A DNA stretch of 64,000 nt from Limonium bicolor (taxonomy: Eukaryota; Streptophyta; Magnoliopsida; Caryophyllales; Plumbaginaceae): NCBI GenBank assembly GCA_023374045.1, contig CM041779.1:147189485-147253484 (forward strand), read 5' to 3'. Below the pieces are notes generated by a model. That model was not told where the DNA came from. It saw nothing but the letters and a program-made list of their open reading frames with translations, and searched no databases. Positions 1 to 10,759 of this stretch are shown one piece after another (position 1 is the stretch's first letter; every line of letters starts with the position of its first letter). Position numbers and translations under genes: made by a program.

Positions 1-295
1 CTGACAAGTTAGTGACTATTCGAGCACATTTCTTTCAGCAGTATTTGATTACACTATGCGTGCACGATAGGTGGCTGACTATCAGAGGCAGATAAATCAT
101 ATTTTTATATTAGAATAAGGGAAAATCATAAGTTTTAGTATATGTTCAACGGTAAAAATTTCATTCCAACATAAGAATCTGGTTTTGACAGTTAGTGTCG
201 ATTCACAGACAAATATAGCTGTTGAAAACTAGTTGTTATAATCTGTCAGCGCTCTATCAACGCTCACAGACCCGTTAGAACCATTGCATGACTTG

Positions 296-303
296 TATAA
301 AAG
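296..303 (+). promoter_or_regulatory. TATA box of the small SSDSS gene
   Basis: TATAAAAG lies about 190 bp before the first ATG at 491. A C- and T-rich leader (about 325-400) follows it, as in many plant 5' UTRs. The minus-strand relative of this gene inside the giant MULE also has a TATA box about 100 bp before its ATG. Confidence 0.45.
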
Positions 304-490
304 ACGTAGTGGTGCTCTCTAAACTCATCACTCACTTTCCAGCTCTCAAACTCTCTTGTCATACTCTAAAAACCCTATTTCTCTCCTCCTCAAACAATCT
401 GAAAAGAAGTGCTCAAAGCCATAAATACATCCTACCTTAGGTTACGACAATCTTTGCACTTAATGGTAAATTTCTACTTCAAGGATCGAG

Positions 491-1021
491 ATGGCACCAA
501 AATCCTCATGTTCCACTAAATCTTCCGAGAGAACAATAACAACGAAAATTCAAGCGATCAGACGAAGGAATCCAACAAGAGATCCTTAAATACAAAAAAC
601 CTCCATTTCATGAAGACCTCCACAAAAACAAAAAGACTTATCCTCTACATCCAAGAGATCCGTGACATCCTCCTTCAAAGCAAAAATAACAGGAACCTCC
701 AACATAGCTTCCACATCTAGATCATCAATAAAGCAAAGCACCAACATCAAGAATCCTGACATAATCCTGACAAGTAGTGATTCATCATCCCAAGATGGTT
801 ATCAATTGTTAGGGACCGATTTCAGCTACTACGACAAAGACCTCTCCACATCATTTGCTTCTGATTCTTCATCTAGTGGGATACTTCAAAATTTATTGGA
901 CACACTCATAAGGAGTGTGAGGGAGGTTAACAAGAGGAACTGGGTAAAGAGAACCTCAGATTGGCAGCTCCATGAGTGGTTTACCCCACTGTCGGGGAAC
1001 ACTATGAGGTGTGCAAGATAG
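491..1021 (+). CDS. Small SSDSS-motif protein, frameshifted; function unknown
   Basis: I do not recognise a named family. The reading starts MAPKSSC at 491, is rich in Ser, Thr and Lys, and is broken by frameshifts before the longest open part (662-1021). That part carries PDIILTSSDSSS, a Ser/Asp-rich stretch, and then LIRSVREVNKRNW near the C-terminus. The gene at 25108-25584 (minus) inside the giant MULE has the same order: MAPK start, PEIILISSDSSA, a Ser/Asp-rich stretch, LIRHVEQKW, and a short tail with an aromatic residue. No catalytic motif, membrane segment or signal peptide is visible. The SSDSS core looks like an acidic or phosphorylatable patch, but that is only inference. The gene sits in the 3' part of an old Sirevirus-like element. 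Confidence 0.5.
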
Positions 1022-1551
1022 ATCTACACAGTGGAATACTACAGCTCAAAGGGTGTTTAGTAACATAGACAGTCCCTAGAATCCATCAGAAGTCCAATGA
1101 TGAAGCTCTAACACCAACATTTAGCCTGAGTGTTCTTAGCCTCTTCATGGTCTGAGAGACTACTAAGAGAGCCCATATAGATAGGCTAGATTTGAATGAT
1201 TATTTTTATTTTTGTAATTGGTTATCTATCAATGAATGCATATTTTCTTCAAATACAGTCTGACTGTCTATGCTTCTAATAGTTCACTCCCTTATTTTGT
1301 TGGATGACAAAAGGAGAAAAGAAGAATCCTTATTAAATTTTCCAAATACTTGTCTTTGAATTGGTTATCTCTACAAAAATGAGTAAGTGTTTCATTTTAC
1401 AGACCACTCACCTAACCCAAGGAGAATTTTTCTTAGGGGGAACCCTTTTTTAGAGTTAGAGTTTTTAAACTTGAACTTAGTCTTTGAACACTAAGCTAGA
1501 TTGTTTATCATTATCTATCGGATTGGTTGCCATCGACAAAAGGAGGGAAAT

Positions 1552-2220
1552 TGTTAAGTCAAGTTTCTTAAGATTTTGATGATTGCAAACTATCCTTGTT
1601 GGTTTAATGTGTTTGTTTAAGTGTTTCAGCATATAAGGATTTTCCGGATCACTTGTATGCAAGGTAACAAGCAGATTCTACTATATGACTGGTGTCCAAC
1701 AGTCAGGCACCTATCCACGATAGTTGTGAGCGAGACTCGAAGACAACTGACGTGGACACTCACTTTGAATAAATGATGAAAACCAATGTAGGAAGTTAGG
1801 TACACATTCCAGCAGAGCTTTACAACATTAGCCTACATATTTAATCTCTTGATATCAAATAACTAGATGCGTAGGAGATAGGGGAGGAAGAAGACAAAGA
1901 CATTGCAGAAAAAAAAGTTGTCACTTTCTACCTTTTCTATTTTGTCTTCAGTGACATCATCCTTGTCTGTGGTCCTAACTGGCGCAAGGAAGTGGCTAAG
2001 CCACTTAGAAGTTGGAACATCAGAGAGTTCAATGTCAAGCTTTGGAATCCACTAATGAAAAGAGATCAACATCTCCTATAAGAAATAACATGCTTCATCT
2101 GAAGTAGGTGGGAAATAAACTGATAGTTTTGAAACCGGAGAAATATTCTAGAGAGATTAAGCTTATACAAGTTCGTGTTCTTAGAGTTTTAATTTCATTA
2201 GTGAGTCACTTCAAGTCTTG
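1552..2220 (+). repeat. Older Sirevirus-like 3' LTR, first part (interrupted)
   Basis: The LTR starts TGTTAAGTCAAG directly after the polypurine tract. It is interrupted after 2220 by the younger Sirevirus and continues at 11571. The last five bases before the break, TCTTG (2216-2220), are the target-site duplication of the intruder. I cannot place the far end of this LTR exactly; it should be before about 11900. Confidence 0.5.
2216..2220. repeat. Target-site duplication TCTTG, left
   Basis: TCTTG directly before the left LTR matches TCTTG at 11571-11575 directly after the right LTR. Five base pairs is the usual size for Copia integration. Confidence 0.9.
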
Positions 2221-3034
2221 TGTAGGATCGGGTGGCTAACTCAAACCGACCCAAGGTGTGAGTCTAAGAGTTGGTTTGACTCAATCAGCCCTCGAAGTGA
2301 GAAACACTCTGTGATGTAGAGGCACTCAATCGAATAAACTTAAACTAATGAAGCGGAGGACTTTAGCGGTAATTGTAGCGAAACAATGTAAAGAGAGAAG
2401 GACTCTATGGAACTCAGCAGGATACACAAATAAGCTATTTCATTTCCTGGTCAAATAAAATAACTTACAAATGCCCACTAAGTAGAAGAGATCTACTTAG
2501 CGGTTTTCACTCACTTACCCAACACACTCTCTAATCAGAACAATGGTAAGTGTAATGAAACTAGGGACTTCCTAGGTAGAGTCTATCTTAAGGTGCTAAC
2601 TGACTAGGTACGTATTCTCTCTCCTCTTTGGCTTACAATGCGATGCTCCTTTTCTCTCTAAGCTGAAAATAATACTCAATGAAAGCACACCGAAAACTAT
2701 CTATTACATGTCTTATTTATACTCTAAGTGTAGCAGCCAATCGAAGGAGTTAGTTCGAAAATACCGGAACTAACTTAGTGGGCAACTTCCAACGGCTCTT
2801 ACTTGGTCTTCTTACTTGGGCCGCGATCTTCGGTGTTGAGGAAGAGCTTGTGACCGTTGAGGCGCTTAATGTGCTCCGAGTTGACTCCGATTTTTCGCAA
2901 CAGCATGGCAGACTCTGTGGAGTCTTCTTTGTTGCGCGGACTCCATCGCAGAGGCTCGGTCTTTGTGTCTGTCAAATGATGCTCGACTCTGTCGCGGTGA
3001 AAGGCTATCTCTGCAACACTCCGATGTCCCAACA
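2221..3034 (-). repeat. Sirevirus 3' LTR (814 bp)
   Basis: On the plus strand it begins TGTAGGATCGGG and ends GATGTCCCAACA. It matches 10760-11570 almost throughout. By eye the differences are mostly one- or two-base indels, with only a few substitutions (for example GGCTCGGTC against GGCTTGGTC). On the minus strand this is the 3' LTR because the polypurine tract abuts it at 3035. Confidence 0.95.
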
Positions 3035-3044
3035 ATTTCCCCCT
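3035..3044 (-). promoter_or_regulatory. Polypurine tract of the Sirevirus
   Basis: On the minus strand this reads AAGGGGGAAAT directly before the 3' LTR (TGTTGGG). It primes plus-strand DNA synthesis in LTR retrotransposons. Confidence 0.85.
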
Positions 3045-3136
3045 TGTTGCTGATGATAGCAAACCTTCGGAATCCCGATGGAGTCAATCCTGAAAATGGA
3101 AAAACACAAGGACTAGGGGAACCGACCCTGTCAAAG

Positions 3137-3372
3137 TTCCCCCTTAATAGCAGCAGTAGCAAATAAGTGCAAGGACTCTGTTTAGGTTCCCCCTTGATCG
3201 GAGAGGGACTCCAGGCAAGCAAACCACAACTAAGTAGTGTAATAAGCAGGATGGTATATAAGGCAGTCAAAAAATACTAGACCACATGGTCTAGCAGCGC
3301 AATCCGGAAAGCAGTTTTAAACCAGCAACAAAATAACCCGTACACCAGACGGGATTCACCGCTTCCCCCTTT
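3137..3372 (-). repeat. Cluster of extra polypurine tracts (3 copies)
   Basis: Three more AAGGGGGAA-type tracts on the minus strand lie at 3137-3145, 3187-3195 and 3363-3372, upstream of the one abutting the LTR. Repeated polypurine tracts before the 3' LTR are a known mark of Sireviruses. Confidence 0.7.
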
Positions 3373-3479
3373 TGCTTTCATCAGAGGGGAAGCCCATAGT
3401 AGCACAGAGTTAGTCAAGTATTCACACAAACAACCAATAAAAAGTGTTTAGAACTTAAAAAACATCCTAAGTTCTAACA

Positions 3480-5041
3480 CTACACAGCCACGTCATACGA
3501 AGGGTTGGGGATAAGGGTGGATTGAAGGTCAAGGAGTTGTTCCTGCAGGGCCGACACTGTCGTCTCTATCCCGGTGAGTCGGTCTTCCATCCGCTTCTGG
3601 CCCTGAATCAGCTCGGCTGCATGCGCAATGAGGCGCTCCACTTTCTCCAGGAGAGGTTGGAGTGAAGCTTGAGGAACGGCCTCTTGAGAAGTGGATGTCC
3701 CCGCCGTCGTTGGAGTAGATGGAGGGGGCAGCAGCTTTGATTTGTCGATTGAAGTGAGCCGATTCAAATACCGCAGGTTGATGGTGTCTGCCTCCTCGGT
3801 GGACTCTGGCGTCGAAGACGCCAAGGGTACCTGAAAGAATTGGAAGATACGAGGTAGCCAGAACACGTACCCCAAGGAGTGTTTCGGGGTGTCGACCGAG
3901 GCTAAGTGATGGAGAATGATGTGTGCCAAATTGATAGAGTGACGATTAATGATGCAGTACATAATGGTTAAGTCCAAGCAGTTGACCACAAGATTTCCTT
4001 CCTTTCGTGGGACGATATTTTTGATGACCAAAATGTGGAGGAGTTGGTGTAGGATAGAGAGATCACCACGGGGTATGGGGGAGCCAATCTTTTTCTTGGA
4101 GGAGAAAAGCGGTAGATTTTAGTGTGTGGTACCCCGGGGATCTCAGGAAGGATTCCTTTTTCATAAATGACAGGCCAGTGGAAGGAACGCCAAGAATTTC
4201 AGACAACTTTCAAGATCAAAAAATATTGGGGGGAATTGACAACAGACTGAGCAGCACCGTTACGGATAACAAGGTTTTGGAAGAAGTCGACAGACTCTTT
4301 GGGATACCACTCTGGAATTTCGCAGAAGAGGTGTTTCCACCCCTGAATTTCTAGCATTGTGACTAACTCCCCTAAGTTGGAAGACTGAGCCCAAGAAAAG
4401 TCTAGGAACTTACCCCGGACTATGTACGGTCGGAGGCAGGGTCCCCGAGCATGTACCTTTGAGTGAAGGGGTCGACCTTCACACTCCGACGGTGGGGTTT
4501 TGGAGGTTTCTGATCTCGGTGGTAGCACCCGTGGAGGCATCGTGACTGGCGGTGGGCAGTTTGGACGGGTGACGATTCACCCGGAGCCAGAGGAGACATG
4601 GTGGGCCTTGACAGAGGAACGGAGGATTCGTTTGCTGTGGGTCGGGATGAGGTTTGGCCTTTGCGCTTGCGGGTTTGGTGGAGGTTGTTGAGGTGGAGTT
4701 GCGGATTTAGCGGGGGATGCGGGGGTGTGGTGGGGTTGGTGTAGGAGATTTTGTCGGTGATTTGCTGGCATGGGCCTGTGGCTGGAGCAGTTGGCTGATT
4801 TCGGGGGGGGTTGTCAGCTGTGGGGTTGGGGATGGTGGTAGGGTTTGGATTGGGGTAACTTCTTCAATGTCGGTGTCAAGAATCCGTTCTTGGCCGCGAG
4901 CCGGGTGGGTTTGAAGGGTGGATGGGTCGGGGTATGAGCGCGGGTGGTGTGGAGGAGTGTGGGTGGGCGAAGAAGTGGCGGTGGTTTTAGTGGGAGAGTA
5001 GTGGTGGTGGTGGTGAGTGTAGGCGGGTTAGGGTTTGCCAT
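3480..5041 (-). pseudogene. Sirevirus env-like ORF (plant transposon-protein domain plus coiled coil), broken
   Basis: This lies between RNase H and the 3' LTR, the place of the extra 'envelope-like' ORF of Sireviruses. Starting at 5041, it has a Pro/Thr-rich N-terminus. The conserved-looking part follows at 4540-4199 (RGKFLDFSWAQSSNLGELV, GWKHLFCEIPEWYPKESVDF) and 4031-3480 (INRHSINLAHIILHHLASV). The C-terminus (about 3640-3510) is a heptad-like coiled coil (LLEKVERLIAHAAELIQGQ). At least three frame changes and a stop break it. The middle resembles the 'putative plant transposon protein' domain found in many plant env-like ORFs. No transmembrane segment or signal peptide is evident, so a true envelope role is doubtful. 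Confidence 0.65.
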
Positions 5042-5440
5042 CGCTTGTAGATACGCCTGAAGGCGAATGGGATCGGCGAAAATTTCGGCTGGGATTGAGG
5101 ATTATGATTCCGTTTATGCCGGCCATTTGGAGTTGGAGGGATGCTTGAGTGTAAAGGGAGTGGAAGTGAGAGAGCTGGACTGTGCGGGTGATTGATATAA
5201 GGCAGGCAGTTGCAGAGTTTGTGTGTCAGGTCCGATAAATGTGGCGACGTCAGGGGGTGTAGATGAAGGGCGACGATTTAGGCGGGTTAGGTGCGGATAG
5301 ATGACGTGGAAAGTAGCGCTAGAGCAATAGGTATGCGAAGTAACGAAACACATTCACTGATTCAAGTGCAAACAAAGACAGACTCTATGATACATGGGGA
5401 GTACCTGCTGAAGATTGCGGTTGGGCAAGGAGATGCGAGT
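5042..5440. other. Sirevirus spacer between RNase H and env-like ORF
   Basis: About 400 bp with no convincing domain on either strand. Short minus-strand reading frames here are Pro/Ser/Thr-rich. It could hold the untranslated leader or the first codons of the env-like ORF. Confidence 0.5.
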
Positions 5441-7666
5441 CTAGGTAGACGGAGTCAATCCGATTGCTGATCGCAGTGCTTCGAATCTCGCTGTAGACAA
5501 AGGCTTAGTAAAAATATCTGCAAGTTGATCTTCTGTGGGCACAAAATCAAGTTGGATAAGCTTTTTCTCGACACAGTCTTTCAAGAAGTGAAAACGTATT
5601 TCTATGTGTTTGGTTCTTGAGTGTTGGACTGGGTTTTCGGATATTTTGATTGTGCTTTTGTTGTCACAAAAGATTGGGATTTGTTCTTGGGTGATATGAT
5701 AGTCTTGAAGTTGTTGTTTCATCCAAAGGAGTTGGGAGCAACATGCTGCAGCAGAGACATACTCTGCCTCCGCTGTAGACAGTGCTACGGAGTTTTGTTT
5801 TTTGGAGGACCATGAAACAAGGCAAAGACCCAAGAACTGTGCATTACCTGAAGTACTCTTTCGATCTTGGAGAGAACCGGCCCAATCAGAGTCACTATAT
5901 CCAGATAAAGTAAAAGTAGGAGATCGTGGATACCATAGATAGAGTGTACTTGTACCTTTAAGATAGCGAAAGATACGCTTGACTGCTTTGAGGTGAGACT
6001 GTTTTGGTGCTGCTTGGAAGCGAGCACAAAGACAGACTGCATGGAGAATGTCTGGGCGACTGGCAGTCAGGTACAAGAGGGACCCTATCATTCCTCTATA
6101 CTCAGTGGCATTGACGCCGACTCCGTCATCATCAGGATGCAATTTTGCAGATGTACAGCTCGGTGTGGACATACTCTTGGCATTTTTTAGGTTGTACTTT
6201 TCAAGGAGTTCCTTGATGTACTTTTGTTGATGGATCTTGATCCCGTCCTTTTCCTGCTGAATTTGTAATCCTAAGAAGAACTTGAGCTCACCTAACTCAT
6301 TCATGGAAAACTCTTGCTTCATAAGGTTAGCAAAATGGTCGCAGAGGGTGTTACTTGTAGAACCGTAAATGATATCATCAACATAGATCTGTACTAGAAG
6401 TAAATCATGTGATGAGTGTAGAATAAAGAGCGTTTTATCTACGTTACCTCGAGAGAAACCATTTTGCAATAGATATGTAGACAGTCTTTCATACCAGGCG
6501 CGTGGAGCCTGTTTCAGTCCGTAAAGGGCTTTACACAGTCTGTAAACGTAGTCGGGATGGACGGAGTCTGTGAACCCTGGAGGTTGTTCGACGTAGACTT
6601 CTCGATCAATGTAGCCGTGAAGGAAGGCTGTCTTAACATCCATTTGATATAATTGGAAACCTTTGTAAGCAGCAAACGCAATGAACATGCGAATTGCTTC
6701 AAGACGAGCTACTGGAGCGAAGGTTTCATCATAGTCGATCCCTTCTTCTTGATTGTAGCCCTGAACGACCAATCGAGCTTTATTCCTGAAAACTTGGCCT
6801 GCAGTATCAAGTTTATTACGAAAGACCCAACGAGTACCAATGGCTTGTTGATGTGTGGGGCGGGGAACCAACTCCCAGACAGCATGGCGCTGGAGGGAAT
6901 TGAGTTCCTCCTGCATAGCAGTAACCCAATCACTATCAAGGAGTGCTTCTTTGACATTTCTTGGTTCAGTACTAGACAGAAACGCACCAAAGGCACAGAG
7001 ATTTTGCATAGCTTGTAAGCGTGTTTGAACACCAGTGTTTGGGTCTGTAATGATGTTTTCAGGAGGGTGAGCAGATCTTTGCTGGAACTGGCGACGTGAA
7101 GCAGGAGGGGGTGTTTCTTTGTCGGAGGAGTCAAAATTCAAGTTTTGTGGTAAGGGTGTCTCCAGGTTATTGTCTGAGTCAGTAGGTTCTGATGAATTGT
7201 TTGTGTTGGCAGGGGAATCAAGAGGAGTGATGGAGTGGAACTCAGGGAGTCTTCCTATTGGGACAGTGATGAAGTGTGGATCGGTGAGAAAATCATCGGG
7301 GGCAAAGTCAAGTTGATCAGAAGATGAGCCAACATTGTGGAACTCATCGAACTTGACATGTGGGCTTTCTTCTAAACATTGAGTTCTCAGATTGATAACA
7401 CGATAAGCTTTGCTTTTAGAAGAATAGCCAAGAAAAATACCCTCATCACTTTTAGGAGAGAACTTACCCAAGTTGTCCTTACCATTATTGTGAATAAAGC
7501 ACTTACATCCGAAACGCCTGAGATGGATAAGGCTTGGTTTACGTTGACGTAGTTCATAGGGTGTCTTGTGAAGAAATGGATGAATCAACGCACGATTTAA
7601 CACATAGCAAGCTGTGTTAACGGCTTCTGCCCAATAAGATGGAGTCAGTTGACTGTCGATGAGCAT
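5441..7666 (-). CDS. pol: Sirevirus pol: integrase C-terminus, reverse transcriptase, RNase H
   Basis: An open 741-residue stretch. It begins in the integrase C-terminal region ([17 protein letters not shown], then the [17 protein letters not shown] region), followed by an acidic linker. The Copia reverse transcriptase follows, with [55 protein letters not shown] and the catalytic YVDD box. The RNase H part shows [44 protein letters not shown] and DIFTKPL. These copy the element RNA into DNA and degrade the template. It is in the same frame as the integrase core (7679-8002) but separated by a local frame break with an in-frame stop near 7679. Confidence 0.96.
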   Translation of the reverse strand: MLIDSQLTPSYWAEAVNTACYVLNRALIHPFLHKTPYELRQRKPSLIHLRRFGCKCFIHNNGKDNLGKFSPKSDEGIFLGYSSKSKAYRVINLRTQCLEESPHVKFDEFHNVGSSSDQLDFAPDDFLTDPHFITVPIGRLPEFHSITPLDSPANTNNSSEPTDSDNNLETPLPQNLNFDSSDKETPPPASRRQFQQRSAHPPENIITDPNTGVQTRLQAMQNLCAFGAFLSSTEPRNVKEALLDSDWVTAMQEELNSLQRHAVWELVPRPTHQQAIGTRWVFRNKLDTAGQVFRNKARLVVQGYNQEEGIDYDETFAPVARLEAIRMFIAFAAYKGFQLYQMDVKTAFLHGYIDREVYVEQPPGFTDSVHPDYVYRLCKALYGLKQAPRAWYERLSTYLLQNGFSRGNVDKTLFILHSSHDLLLVQIYVDDIIYGSTSNTLCDHFANLMKQEFSMNELGELKFFLGLQIQQEKDGIKIHQQKYIKELLEKYNLKNAKSMSTPSCTSAKLHPDDDGVGVNATEYRGMIGSLLYLTASRPDILHAVCLCARFQAAPKQSHLKAVKRIFRYLKGTSTLYLWYPRSPTFTLSGYSDSDWAGSLQDRKSTSGNAQFLGLCLVSWSSKKQNSVALSTAEAEYVSAAACCSQLLWMKQQLQDYHITQEQIPIFCDNKSTIKISENPVQHSRTKHIEIRFHFLKDCVEKKLIQLDFVPTEDQLADIFTKPLSTARFEALRSAIGLTPST

Positions 7667-7678
7667 GGTGGGCCATTT

Positions 7679-8024
7679 CTACCAAGGTCGATTTTTCCGT
7701 TCAACCACTCCGTTTTGTTCTGGAGTACGTGCGGATGATATTTGGTGATCCACTCCGTTGTCCCTGCAAAACTCATCAAACGACTTGTTGCAAAACTCAG
7801 TACCCTGGTCCGTTCTCAGGGCTTTTAGAGTGAATGAAAATTTGTTGACAAGCATTTTATGGAGGTTGACAAACTCCGTAAAAGTTTCATCTTTGGTAAA
7901 TAAGAAAATCACCCAGGTCCACCTGGAATAGTCATCAACTATGACCAGGATGTACCGCTTACCGCTCCTGCTTTGTGTGCGCATGGGGCCAACGAGATCC
8001 ATGTGTAGTAGTTCTAGAGGAGAG
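7679..8024 (-). CDS. pol: Sirevirus integrase core, fragment
   Basis: This carries the three acidic catalytic residues of the DD35E integrase: D in MDLVGPMRT, D in LRTDQGTEF and E in EQNGVVERKN. Between them lies the conserved ILVIVDDYSRWTWVIFL strand. It joins the element cDNA to host DNA. The frame differs from the protease/zinc-finger part upstream, with a shift near 8020. It ends at a stop at 7679-7681 caused by a small local deletion rather than a natural terminus. Confidence 0.93.
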
Positions 8025-8627
8025 CTAGTAGAGAGTAGGCTTACTTTTGAAGGAGGACCGGGTGTGTTTACCTTTTACACATGCTTCACAGACGGAGTCT
8101 GTGTCAAAGGTAGTGTCTGGTAAACCAATCACCAAGTCCTTGCTTTTGAGTTTGTTCAACAGCCTATGATTTGCGTGGCCAAGTCTGGAGTGCCACAGCA
8201 GAGAGTTTTTGGAATGCGCATTGAGACAGACTTGGTCGTCTGGGTTAATGGAGTTTAAGCACATTTTGTAGAGGTTGCCTTCTCTACGTCCCACAGCTTT
8301 TAGTGAACCTGTACGCTCATCATAAACCTTACAATCCGAAGAGGAGAATAGTACCAAATTAAATCTATCACAAATTTGAGAGATGCTTAATAAACTATGC
8401 TGGAGTCCAGTGACCAGATGGACTCCATCAATTTTAAATCTTGAGGGGTTACCTACGGATCCAACTCCCACGATTTCACCCTGGTTGTTGTTTCCAAAAG
8501 TAACCTTACCTCCTTGGTAGGATGAAAGCGAATTGAATTGATTTGGATCTCCAGTCATGTGACGAGAGCATCCACTATCCAAGTACCAGCTGTCTCCATT
8601 CGCCTTCACCTACAAAAGAACATATCA
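8025..8627 (-). CDS. pol: Sirevirus protease and integrase zinc-finger (GAG-pre-integrase)
   Basis: The aspartic protease active site is WYLDSGCSRHMTGD near 8590-8550. The His/Cys zinc region of Copia integrase follows: LWHSRLGHANHRLLNKL and, further on, CEACVKGKHTRSSF. The protease cleaves the polyprotein; the HHCC region precedes the integrase core. Two in-frame stops sit just before the protease (TGA at 8625-8627, TAG at 8610-8612), so translation would need readthrough, splicing or correction. The frame changes again at its end, near 8025. Confidence 0.9.
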
Positions 8628-9433
8628 TTTGTTAGATTTGGGAACCCAGATGTACTTGGGTTCCCTTTTCGAGCCAGACTGTTTCAATTTTTCTCGTGCT
8701 TCAAGTATCAATTGAACACGTTTAACATTAAAAGAGAGATCTCTGTTCAGTTTATCGCATGCACTGTCCCGATGTCCAAGACTCCCGCAGTAGCCACAAA
8801 TTTTGGTTGGTGGAAGATTGACGTATTTCTGTTGTCCTTTCCACCAGGAGTCGAATTTTTTTTTTCTTGATATCGCTTGGCTCTGTTGTCAGATTTGGAC
8901 AAATTCTTTGGAATGTCGAACTTACCTTTTTGCCACTTGGGCGTGGACGGAGTAGGTCGAGCTCCGGATTGTTGATTCACAATCTGTTTAGAGAGTTGTT
9001 CGACTTTAGAGCGAAGAGCATCTCGATCTTGGCTAATTTCTTTGATTTTGGAGTTGGCCCACTCAGGTAGTTCGGAGGAGGTGACTTGTTTGATAAACTT
9101 GACTGGCTTAAGGGAAAGAGCGTGTTCCTTTTCTTTCAATTTTTGAGTGAGATTTTTGATAGTGGTGTTCAAGGATATGTTTTTGGATTCAGAAGCATTA
9201 AGATCATTTTGGAGAGAACAACACTTATCAGTGAAGATGGTGAGGTCTTGTTTAAGAGAGTCGATCAGGGTGAGAGACTCTTTCTGGTCACCCTGTCTGA
9301 ATTGAGTTTGTTCTAAGGTATCATGAAGTTCCTTTTGAAGGGAATCGACATGACGCCTTGAATCTTGTAGATCTAACCTTAGAGAGCAAGAGATGGTTTT
9401 GTGTTCCTCAGCTTCGTCTCTTAAGGCATACAT
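8628..9433 (-). CDS. gag: Sirevirus gag extension: coiled coil and second zinc knuckle
   Basis: The open part 9433-8747 is a long coiled coil (for example LRLDLQDSRRHVDSLQKEL and IKEISQDRDALRSKVEQL) and then a basic, Gly/Lys/Asn-rich stretch. After a one-base frame change near 8830-8800, a second CCHC knuckle appears (CGYCGSLGHRDSAC), followed by VKRVQLILEAREKLK and a KYIWVPK stretch leading to the protease. Coiled-coil gag extensions are typical of Sireviruses. The frame differs from the upstream gag ORF by one base, near 9425. No separate start is needed; the shift probably breaks what was one gag-pol frame. Confidence 0.8.
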
Positions 9434-10713
9434 AAGACTTTTGATATTTCGAGCTCCTCTGTTAACTCGGAAATTTTGCTGTTGAGACTTGCTTTGAGAG
9501 AGTTTGTCTCCGAGGCAATTTTAGCAATTAATGTCATAAATCCCATAGGAGAAATACGGTAAAGGTCTGTTTCAAGGTGGGAACGCGTTACCTCATTATC
9601 AGGGATCATGGACTCCGTCGTATCATGTGCCATGAGACATACTAAGCCGCTGGACTCTGTGTCTGGATCGTCGGAATCTGAATCACCCCAGCCGACAGCT
9701 GCCATCAGCGATCTCCCTTGAGGTTTTCCATACTGATTCTTGAGTAGAGGACATTCCTTTTTGAAGTGACCGGGTTTGTTGCAGTTAAAGCAAGTTACAG
9801 AGTTGAAGGATTGTTTGGAAGGGTTTGAGAACGACCGACTCTGACGATTTGGTTGGTTACGCATGAATTTTCGGAAGTTCTTAACTATGAAGACGAAGTC
9901 TTCCATGGTCTCAGCCTCACTTTCTTCAACAATAATATCTACCAGCTCTGCCCTAGCTTGTCTGATTTGAGTGTCAGCGACATAGGCTCCTTCTTGAGTG
10001 AACTGAGTTGAATTAACCTGCAAGGCTTGGTCATTCAAAGTAGTAGACTTACTAGATGAGGGAGAAGAAGTGATACCACACTTCTTTCGAACATTCTTCT
10101 TGTATTTATCTACAGATTGTAGATAGGAACCTAGGTCTTGACAGCTCCATTTGGATAAATCCTTGCATGCTTTGGTAGAGATTACCGTTTCTGCCCATTC
10201 TTCTCTCAGACTGTCCAGCAACTTGTGCAAGACACTCTCTCTATCTGGCAAGATGCTGACTTCCTGCATAGTAGTGGTTAGTAAATAGAAACGATCAAGC
10301 ACTTCTTCTAGAGACTCACCGGGTTTCTGTAGGAAATTTTCATAGTCCATTCGAAGTTCTTGAGCTTTGCATTTCTTCAGCTCAGTGACTCCTTCGTGAG
10401 TTGCTTGAAGGAGTGTCCAGATCTCATTAGACTTACAGTGGTTGACTCTCCTTTGTTCTGGGATGGACAGGCAAGTATATATTGCGCGTGATGCTTGACG
10501 ATTCAGCTCGTACCTCTTGCGATCTGCAGCAGTCCATGTGGATCGGTCTGGATTGACTGCAAGATCTCCTCCAGTGACTATTTCCCAAAGCTCGGAGTTG
10601 ACAGACTCGATGTGTTGCTCGATCTCGTTTTTCCAGTGGTCGTAGTTGGTGGAGGTGAGTCTGGGATGCTCAAAGTGCATTTTGTTGTTTTGATTGGCAA
10701 AGAGGTCTGCCAT
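9421..10713 (-). CDS. gag: Sirevirus gag (UBN2-type capsid, zinc knuckle)
   Basis: An intact 430-residue ORF starting just inside the primer site, at MADLFANQNNKMHFE. The Copia gag core is clear: LTSTNYDHWKNEIEQHI, NEIWTLLQATHEGV, LRMDYENFLQKPGESLEE and VLHKLLDSLREEW. It is followed by a CCHC nucleocapsid knuckle, CFNCNKPGHFKKECP (about 9795-9750). It forms the particle that packages element RNA. The C-terminal part enters the coiled-coil region, where the frame is lost at about 9425. The ATG at 10711-10713 is about 33 bases from the primer site, as expected for the first gene. Confidence 0.95.
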   Translation of the reverse strand: MADLFANQNNKMHFEHPRLTSTNYDHWKNEIEQHIESVNSELWEIVTGGDLAVNPDRSTWTAADRKRYELNRQASRAIYTCLSIPEQRRVNHCKSNEIWTLLQATHEGVTELKKCKAQELRMDYENFLQKPGESLEEVLDRFYLLTTTMQEVSILPDRESVLHKLLDSLREEWAETVISTKACKDLSKWSCQDLGSYLQSVDKYKKNVRKKCGITSSPSSSKSTTLNDQALQVNSTQFTQEGAYVADTQIRQARAELVDIIVEESEAETMEDFVFIVKNFRKFMRNQPNRQSRSFSNPSKQSFNSVTCFNCNKPGHFKKECPLLKNQYGKPQGRSLMAAVGWGDSDSDDPDTESSGLVCLMAHDTTESMIPDNEVTRSHLETDLYRISPMGFMTLIAKIASETNSLKASLNSKISELTEELEISKVLCMP

Positions 10714-10745
10714 TGCTTCGTTGATTGACCGTTAGCCTAAGCAAG

Positions 10746-10757
10746 GCTCTGATACCA
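10746..10757 (-). promoter_or_regulatory. Primer-binding site, tRNA-iMet type
   Basis: On the minus strand TGGTATCAGAGC, two bases after the 5' LTR. This is the standard plant LTR-element match to the 3' end of initiator methionine tRNA. Confidence 0.93.
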
Positions 10758-10759
10758 CG

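Larger units (their letters stand above)
1..1551 (+). mobile_element. 3' internal part of an older Sirevirus-like Copia element
   Basis: This is the region upstream of a plus-strand 3' LTR. It ends in a purine-rich tract (1538-1551, AAAAGGAGGGAAAT) followed by TGTTAAGTCAAG and, a little further on, TTTTGATGATTGC. In my experience that is how plant SIRE-type Copia 3' LTRs begin. Similar purine tracts occur upstream at about 1307-1320 and 1433-1443, in keeping with the repeated polypurine tracts known for Sireviruses. No pol sequence lies inside the window; it would be to the left. The segment holds one small promoter-driven ORF (491-1021), in the position where Sireviruses carry extra genes after pol. 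Confidence 0.55.

Noticed and set aside
4500..4914. Gly/Val-rich plus-strand frames
   Set aside because: Shadows of the Pro/Thr-rich env-like ORF on the minus strand.
10746..10757. tRNA-like match TGGTATCAGAGC (also at 44329 and 60472)
   Set aside because: These are primer-binding sites next to LTRs; no cloverleaf surrounds them.
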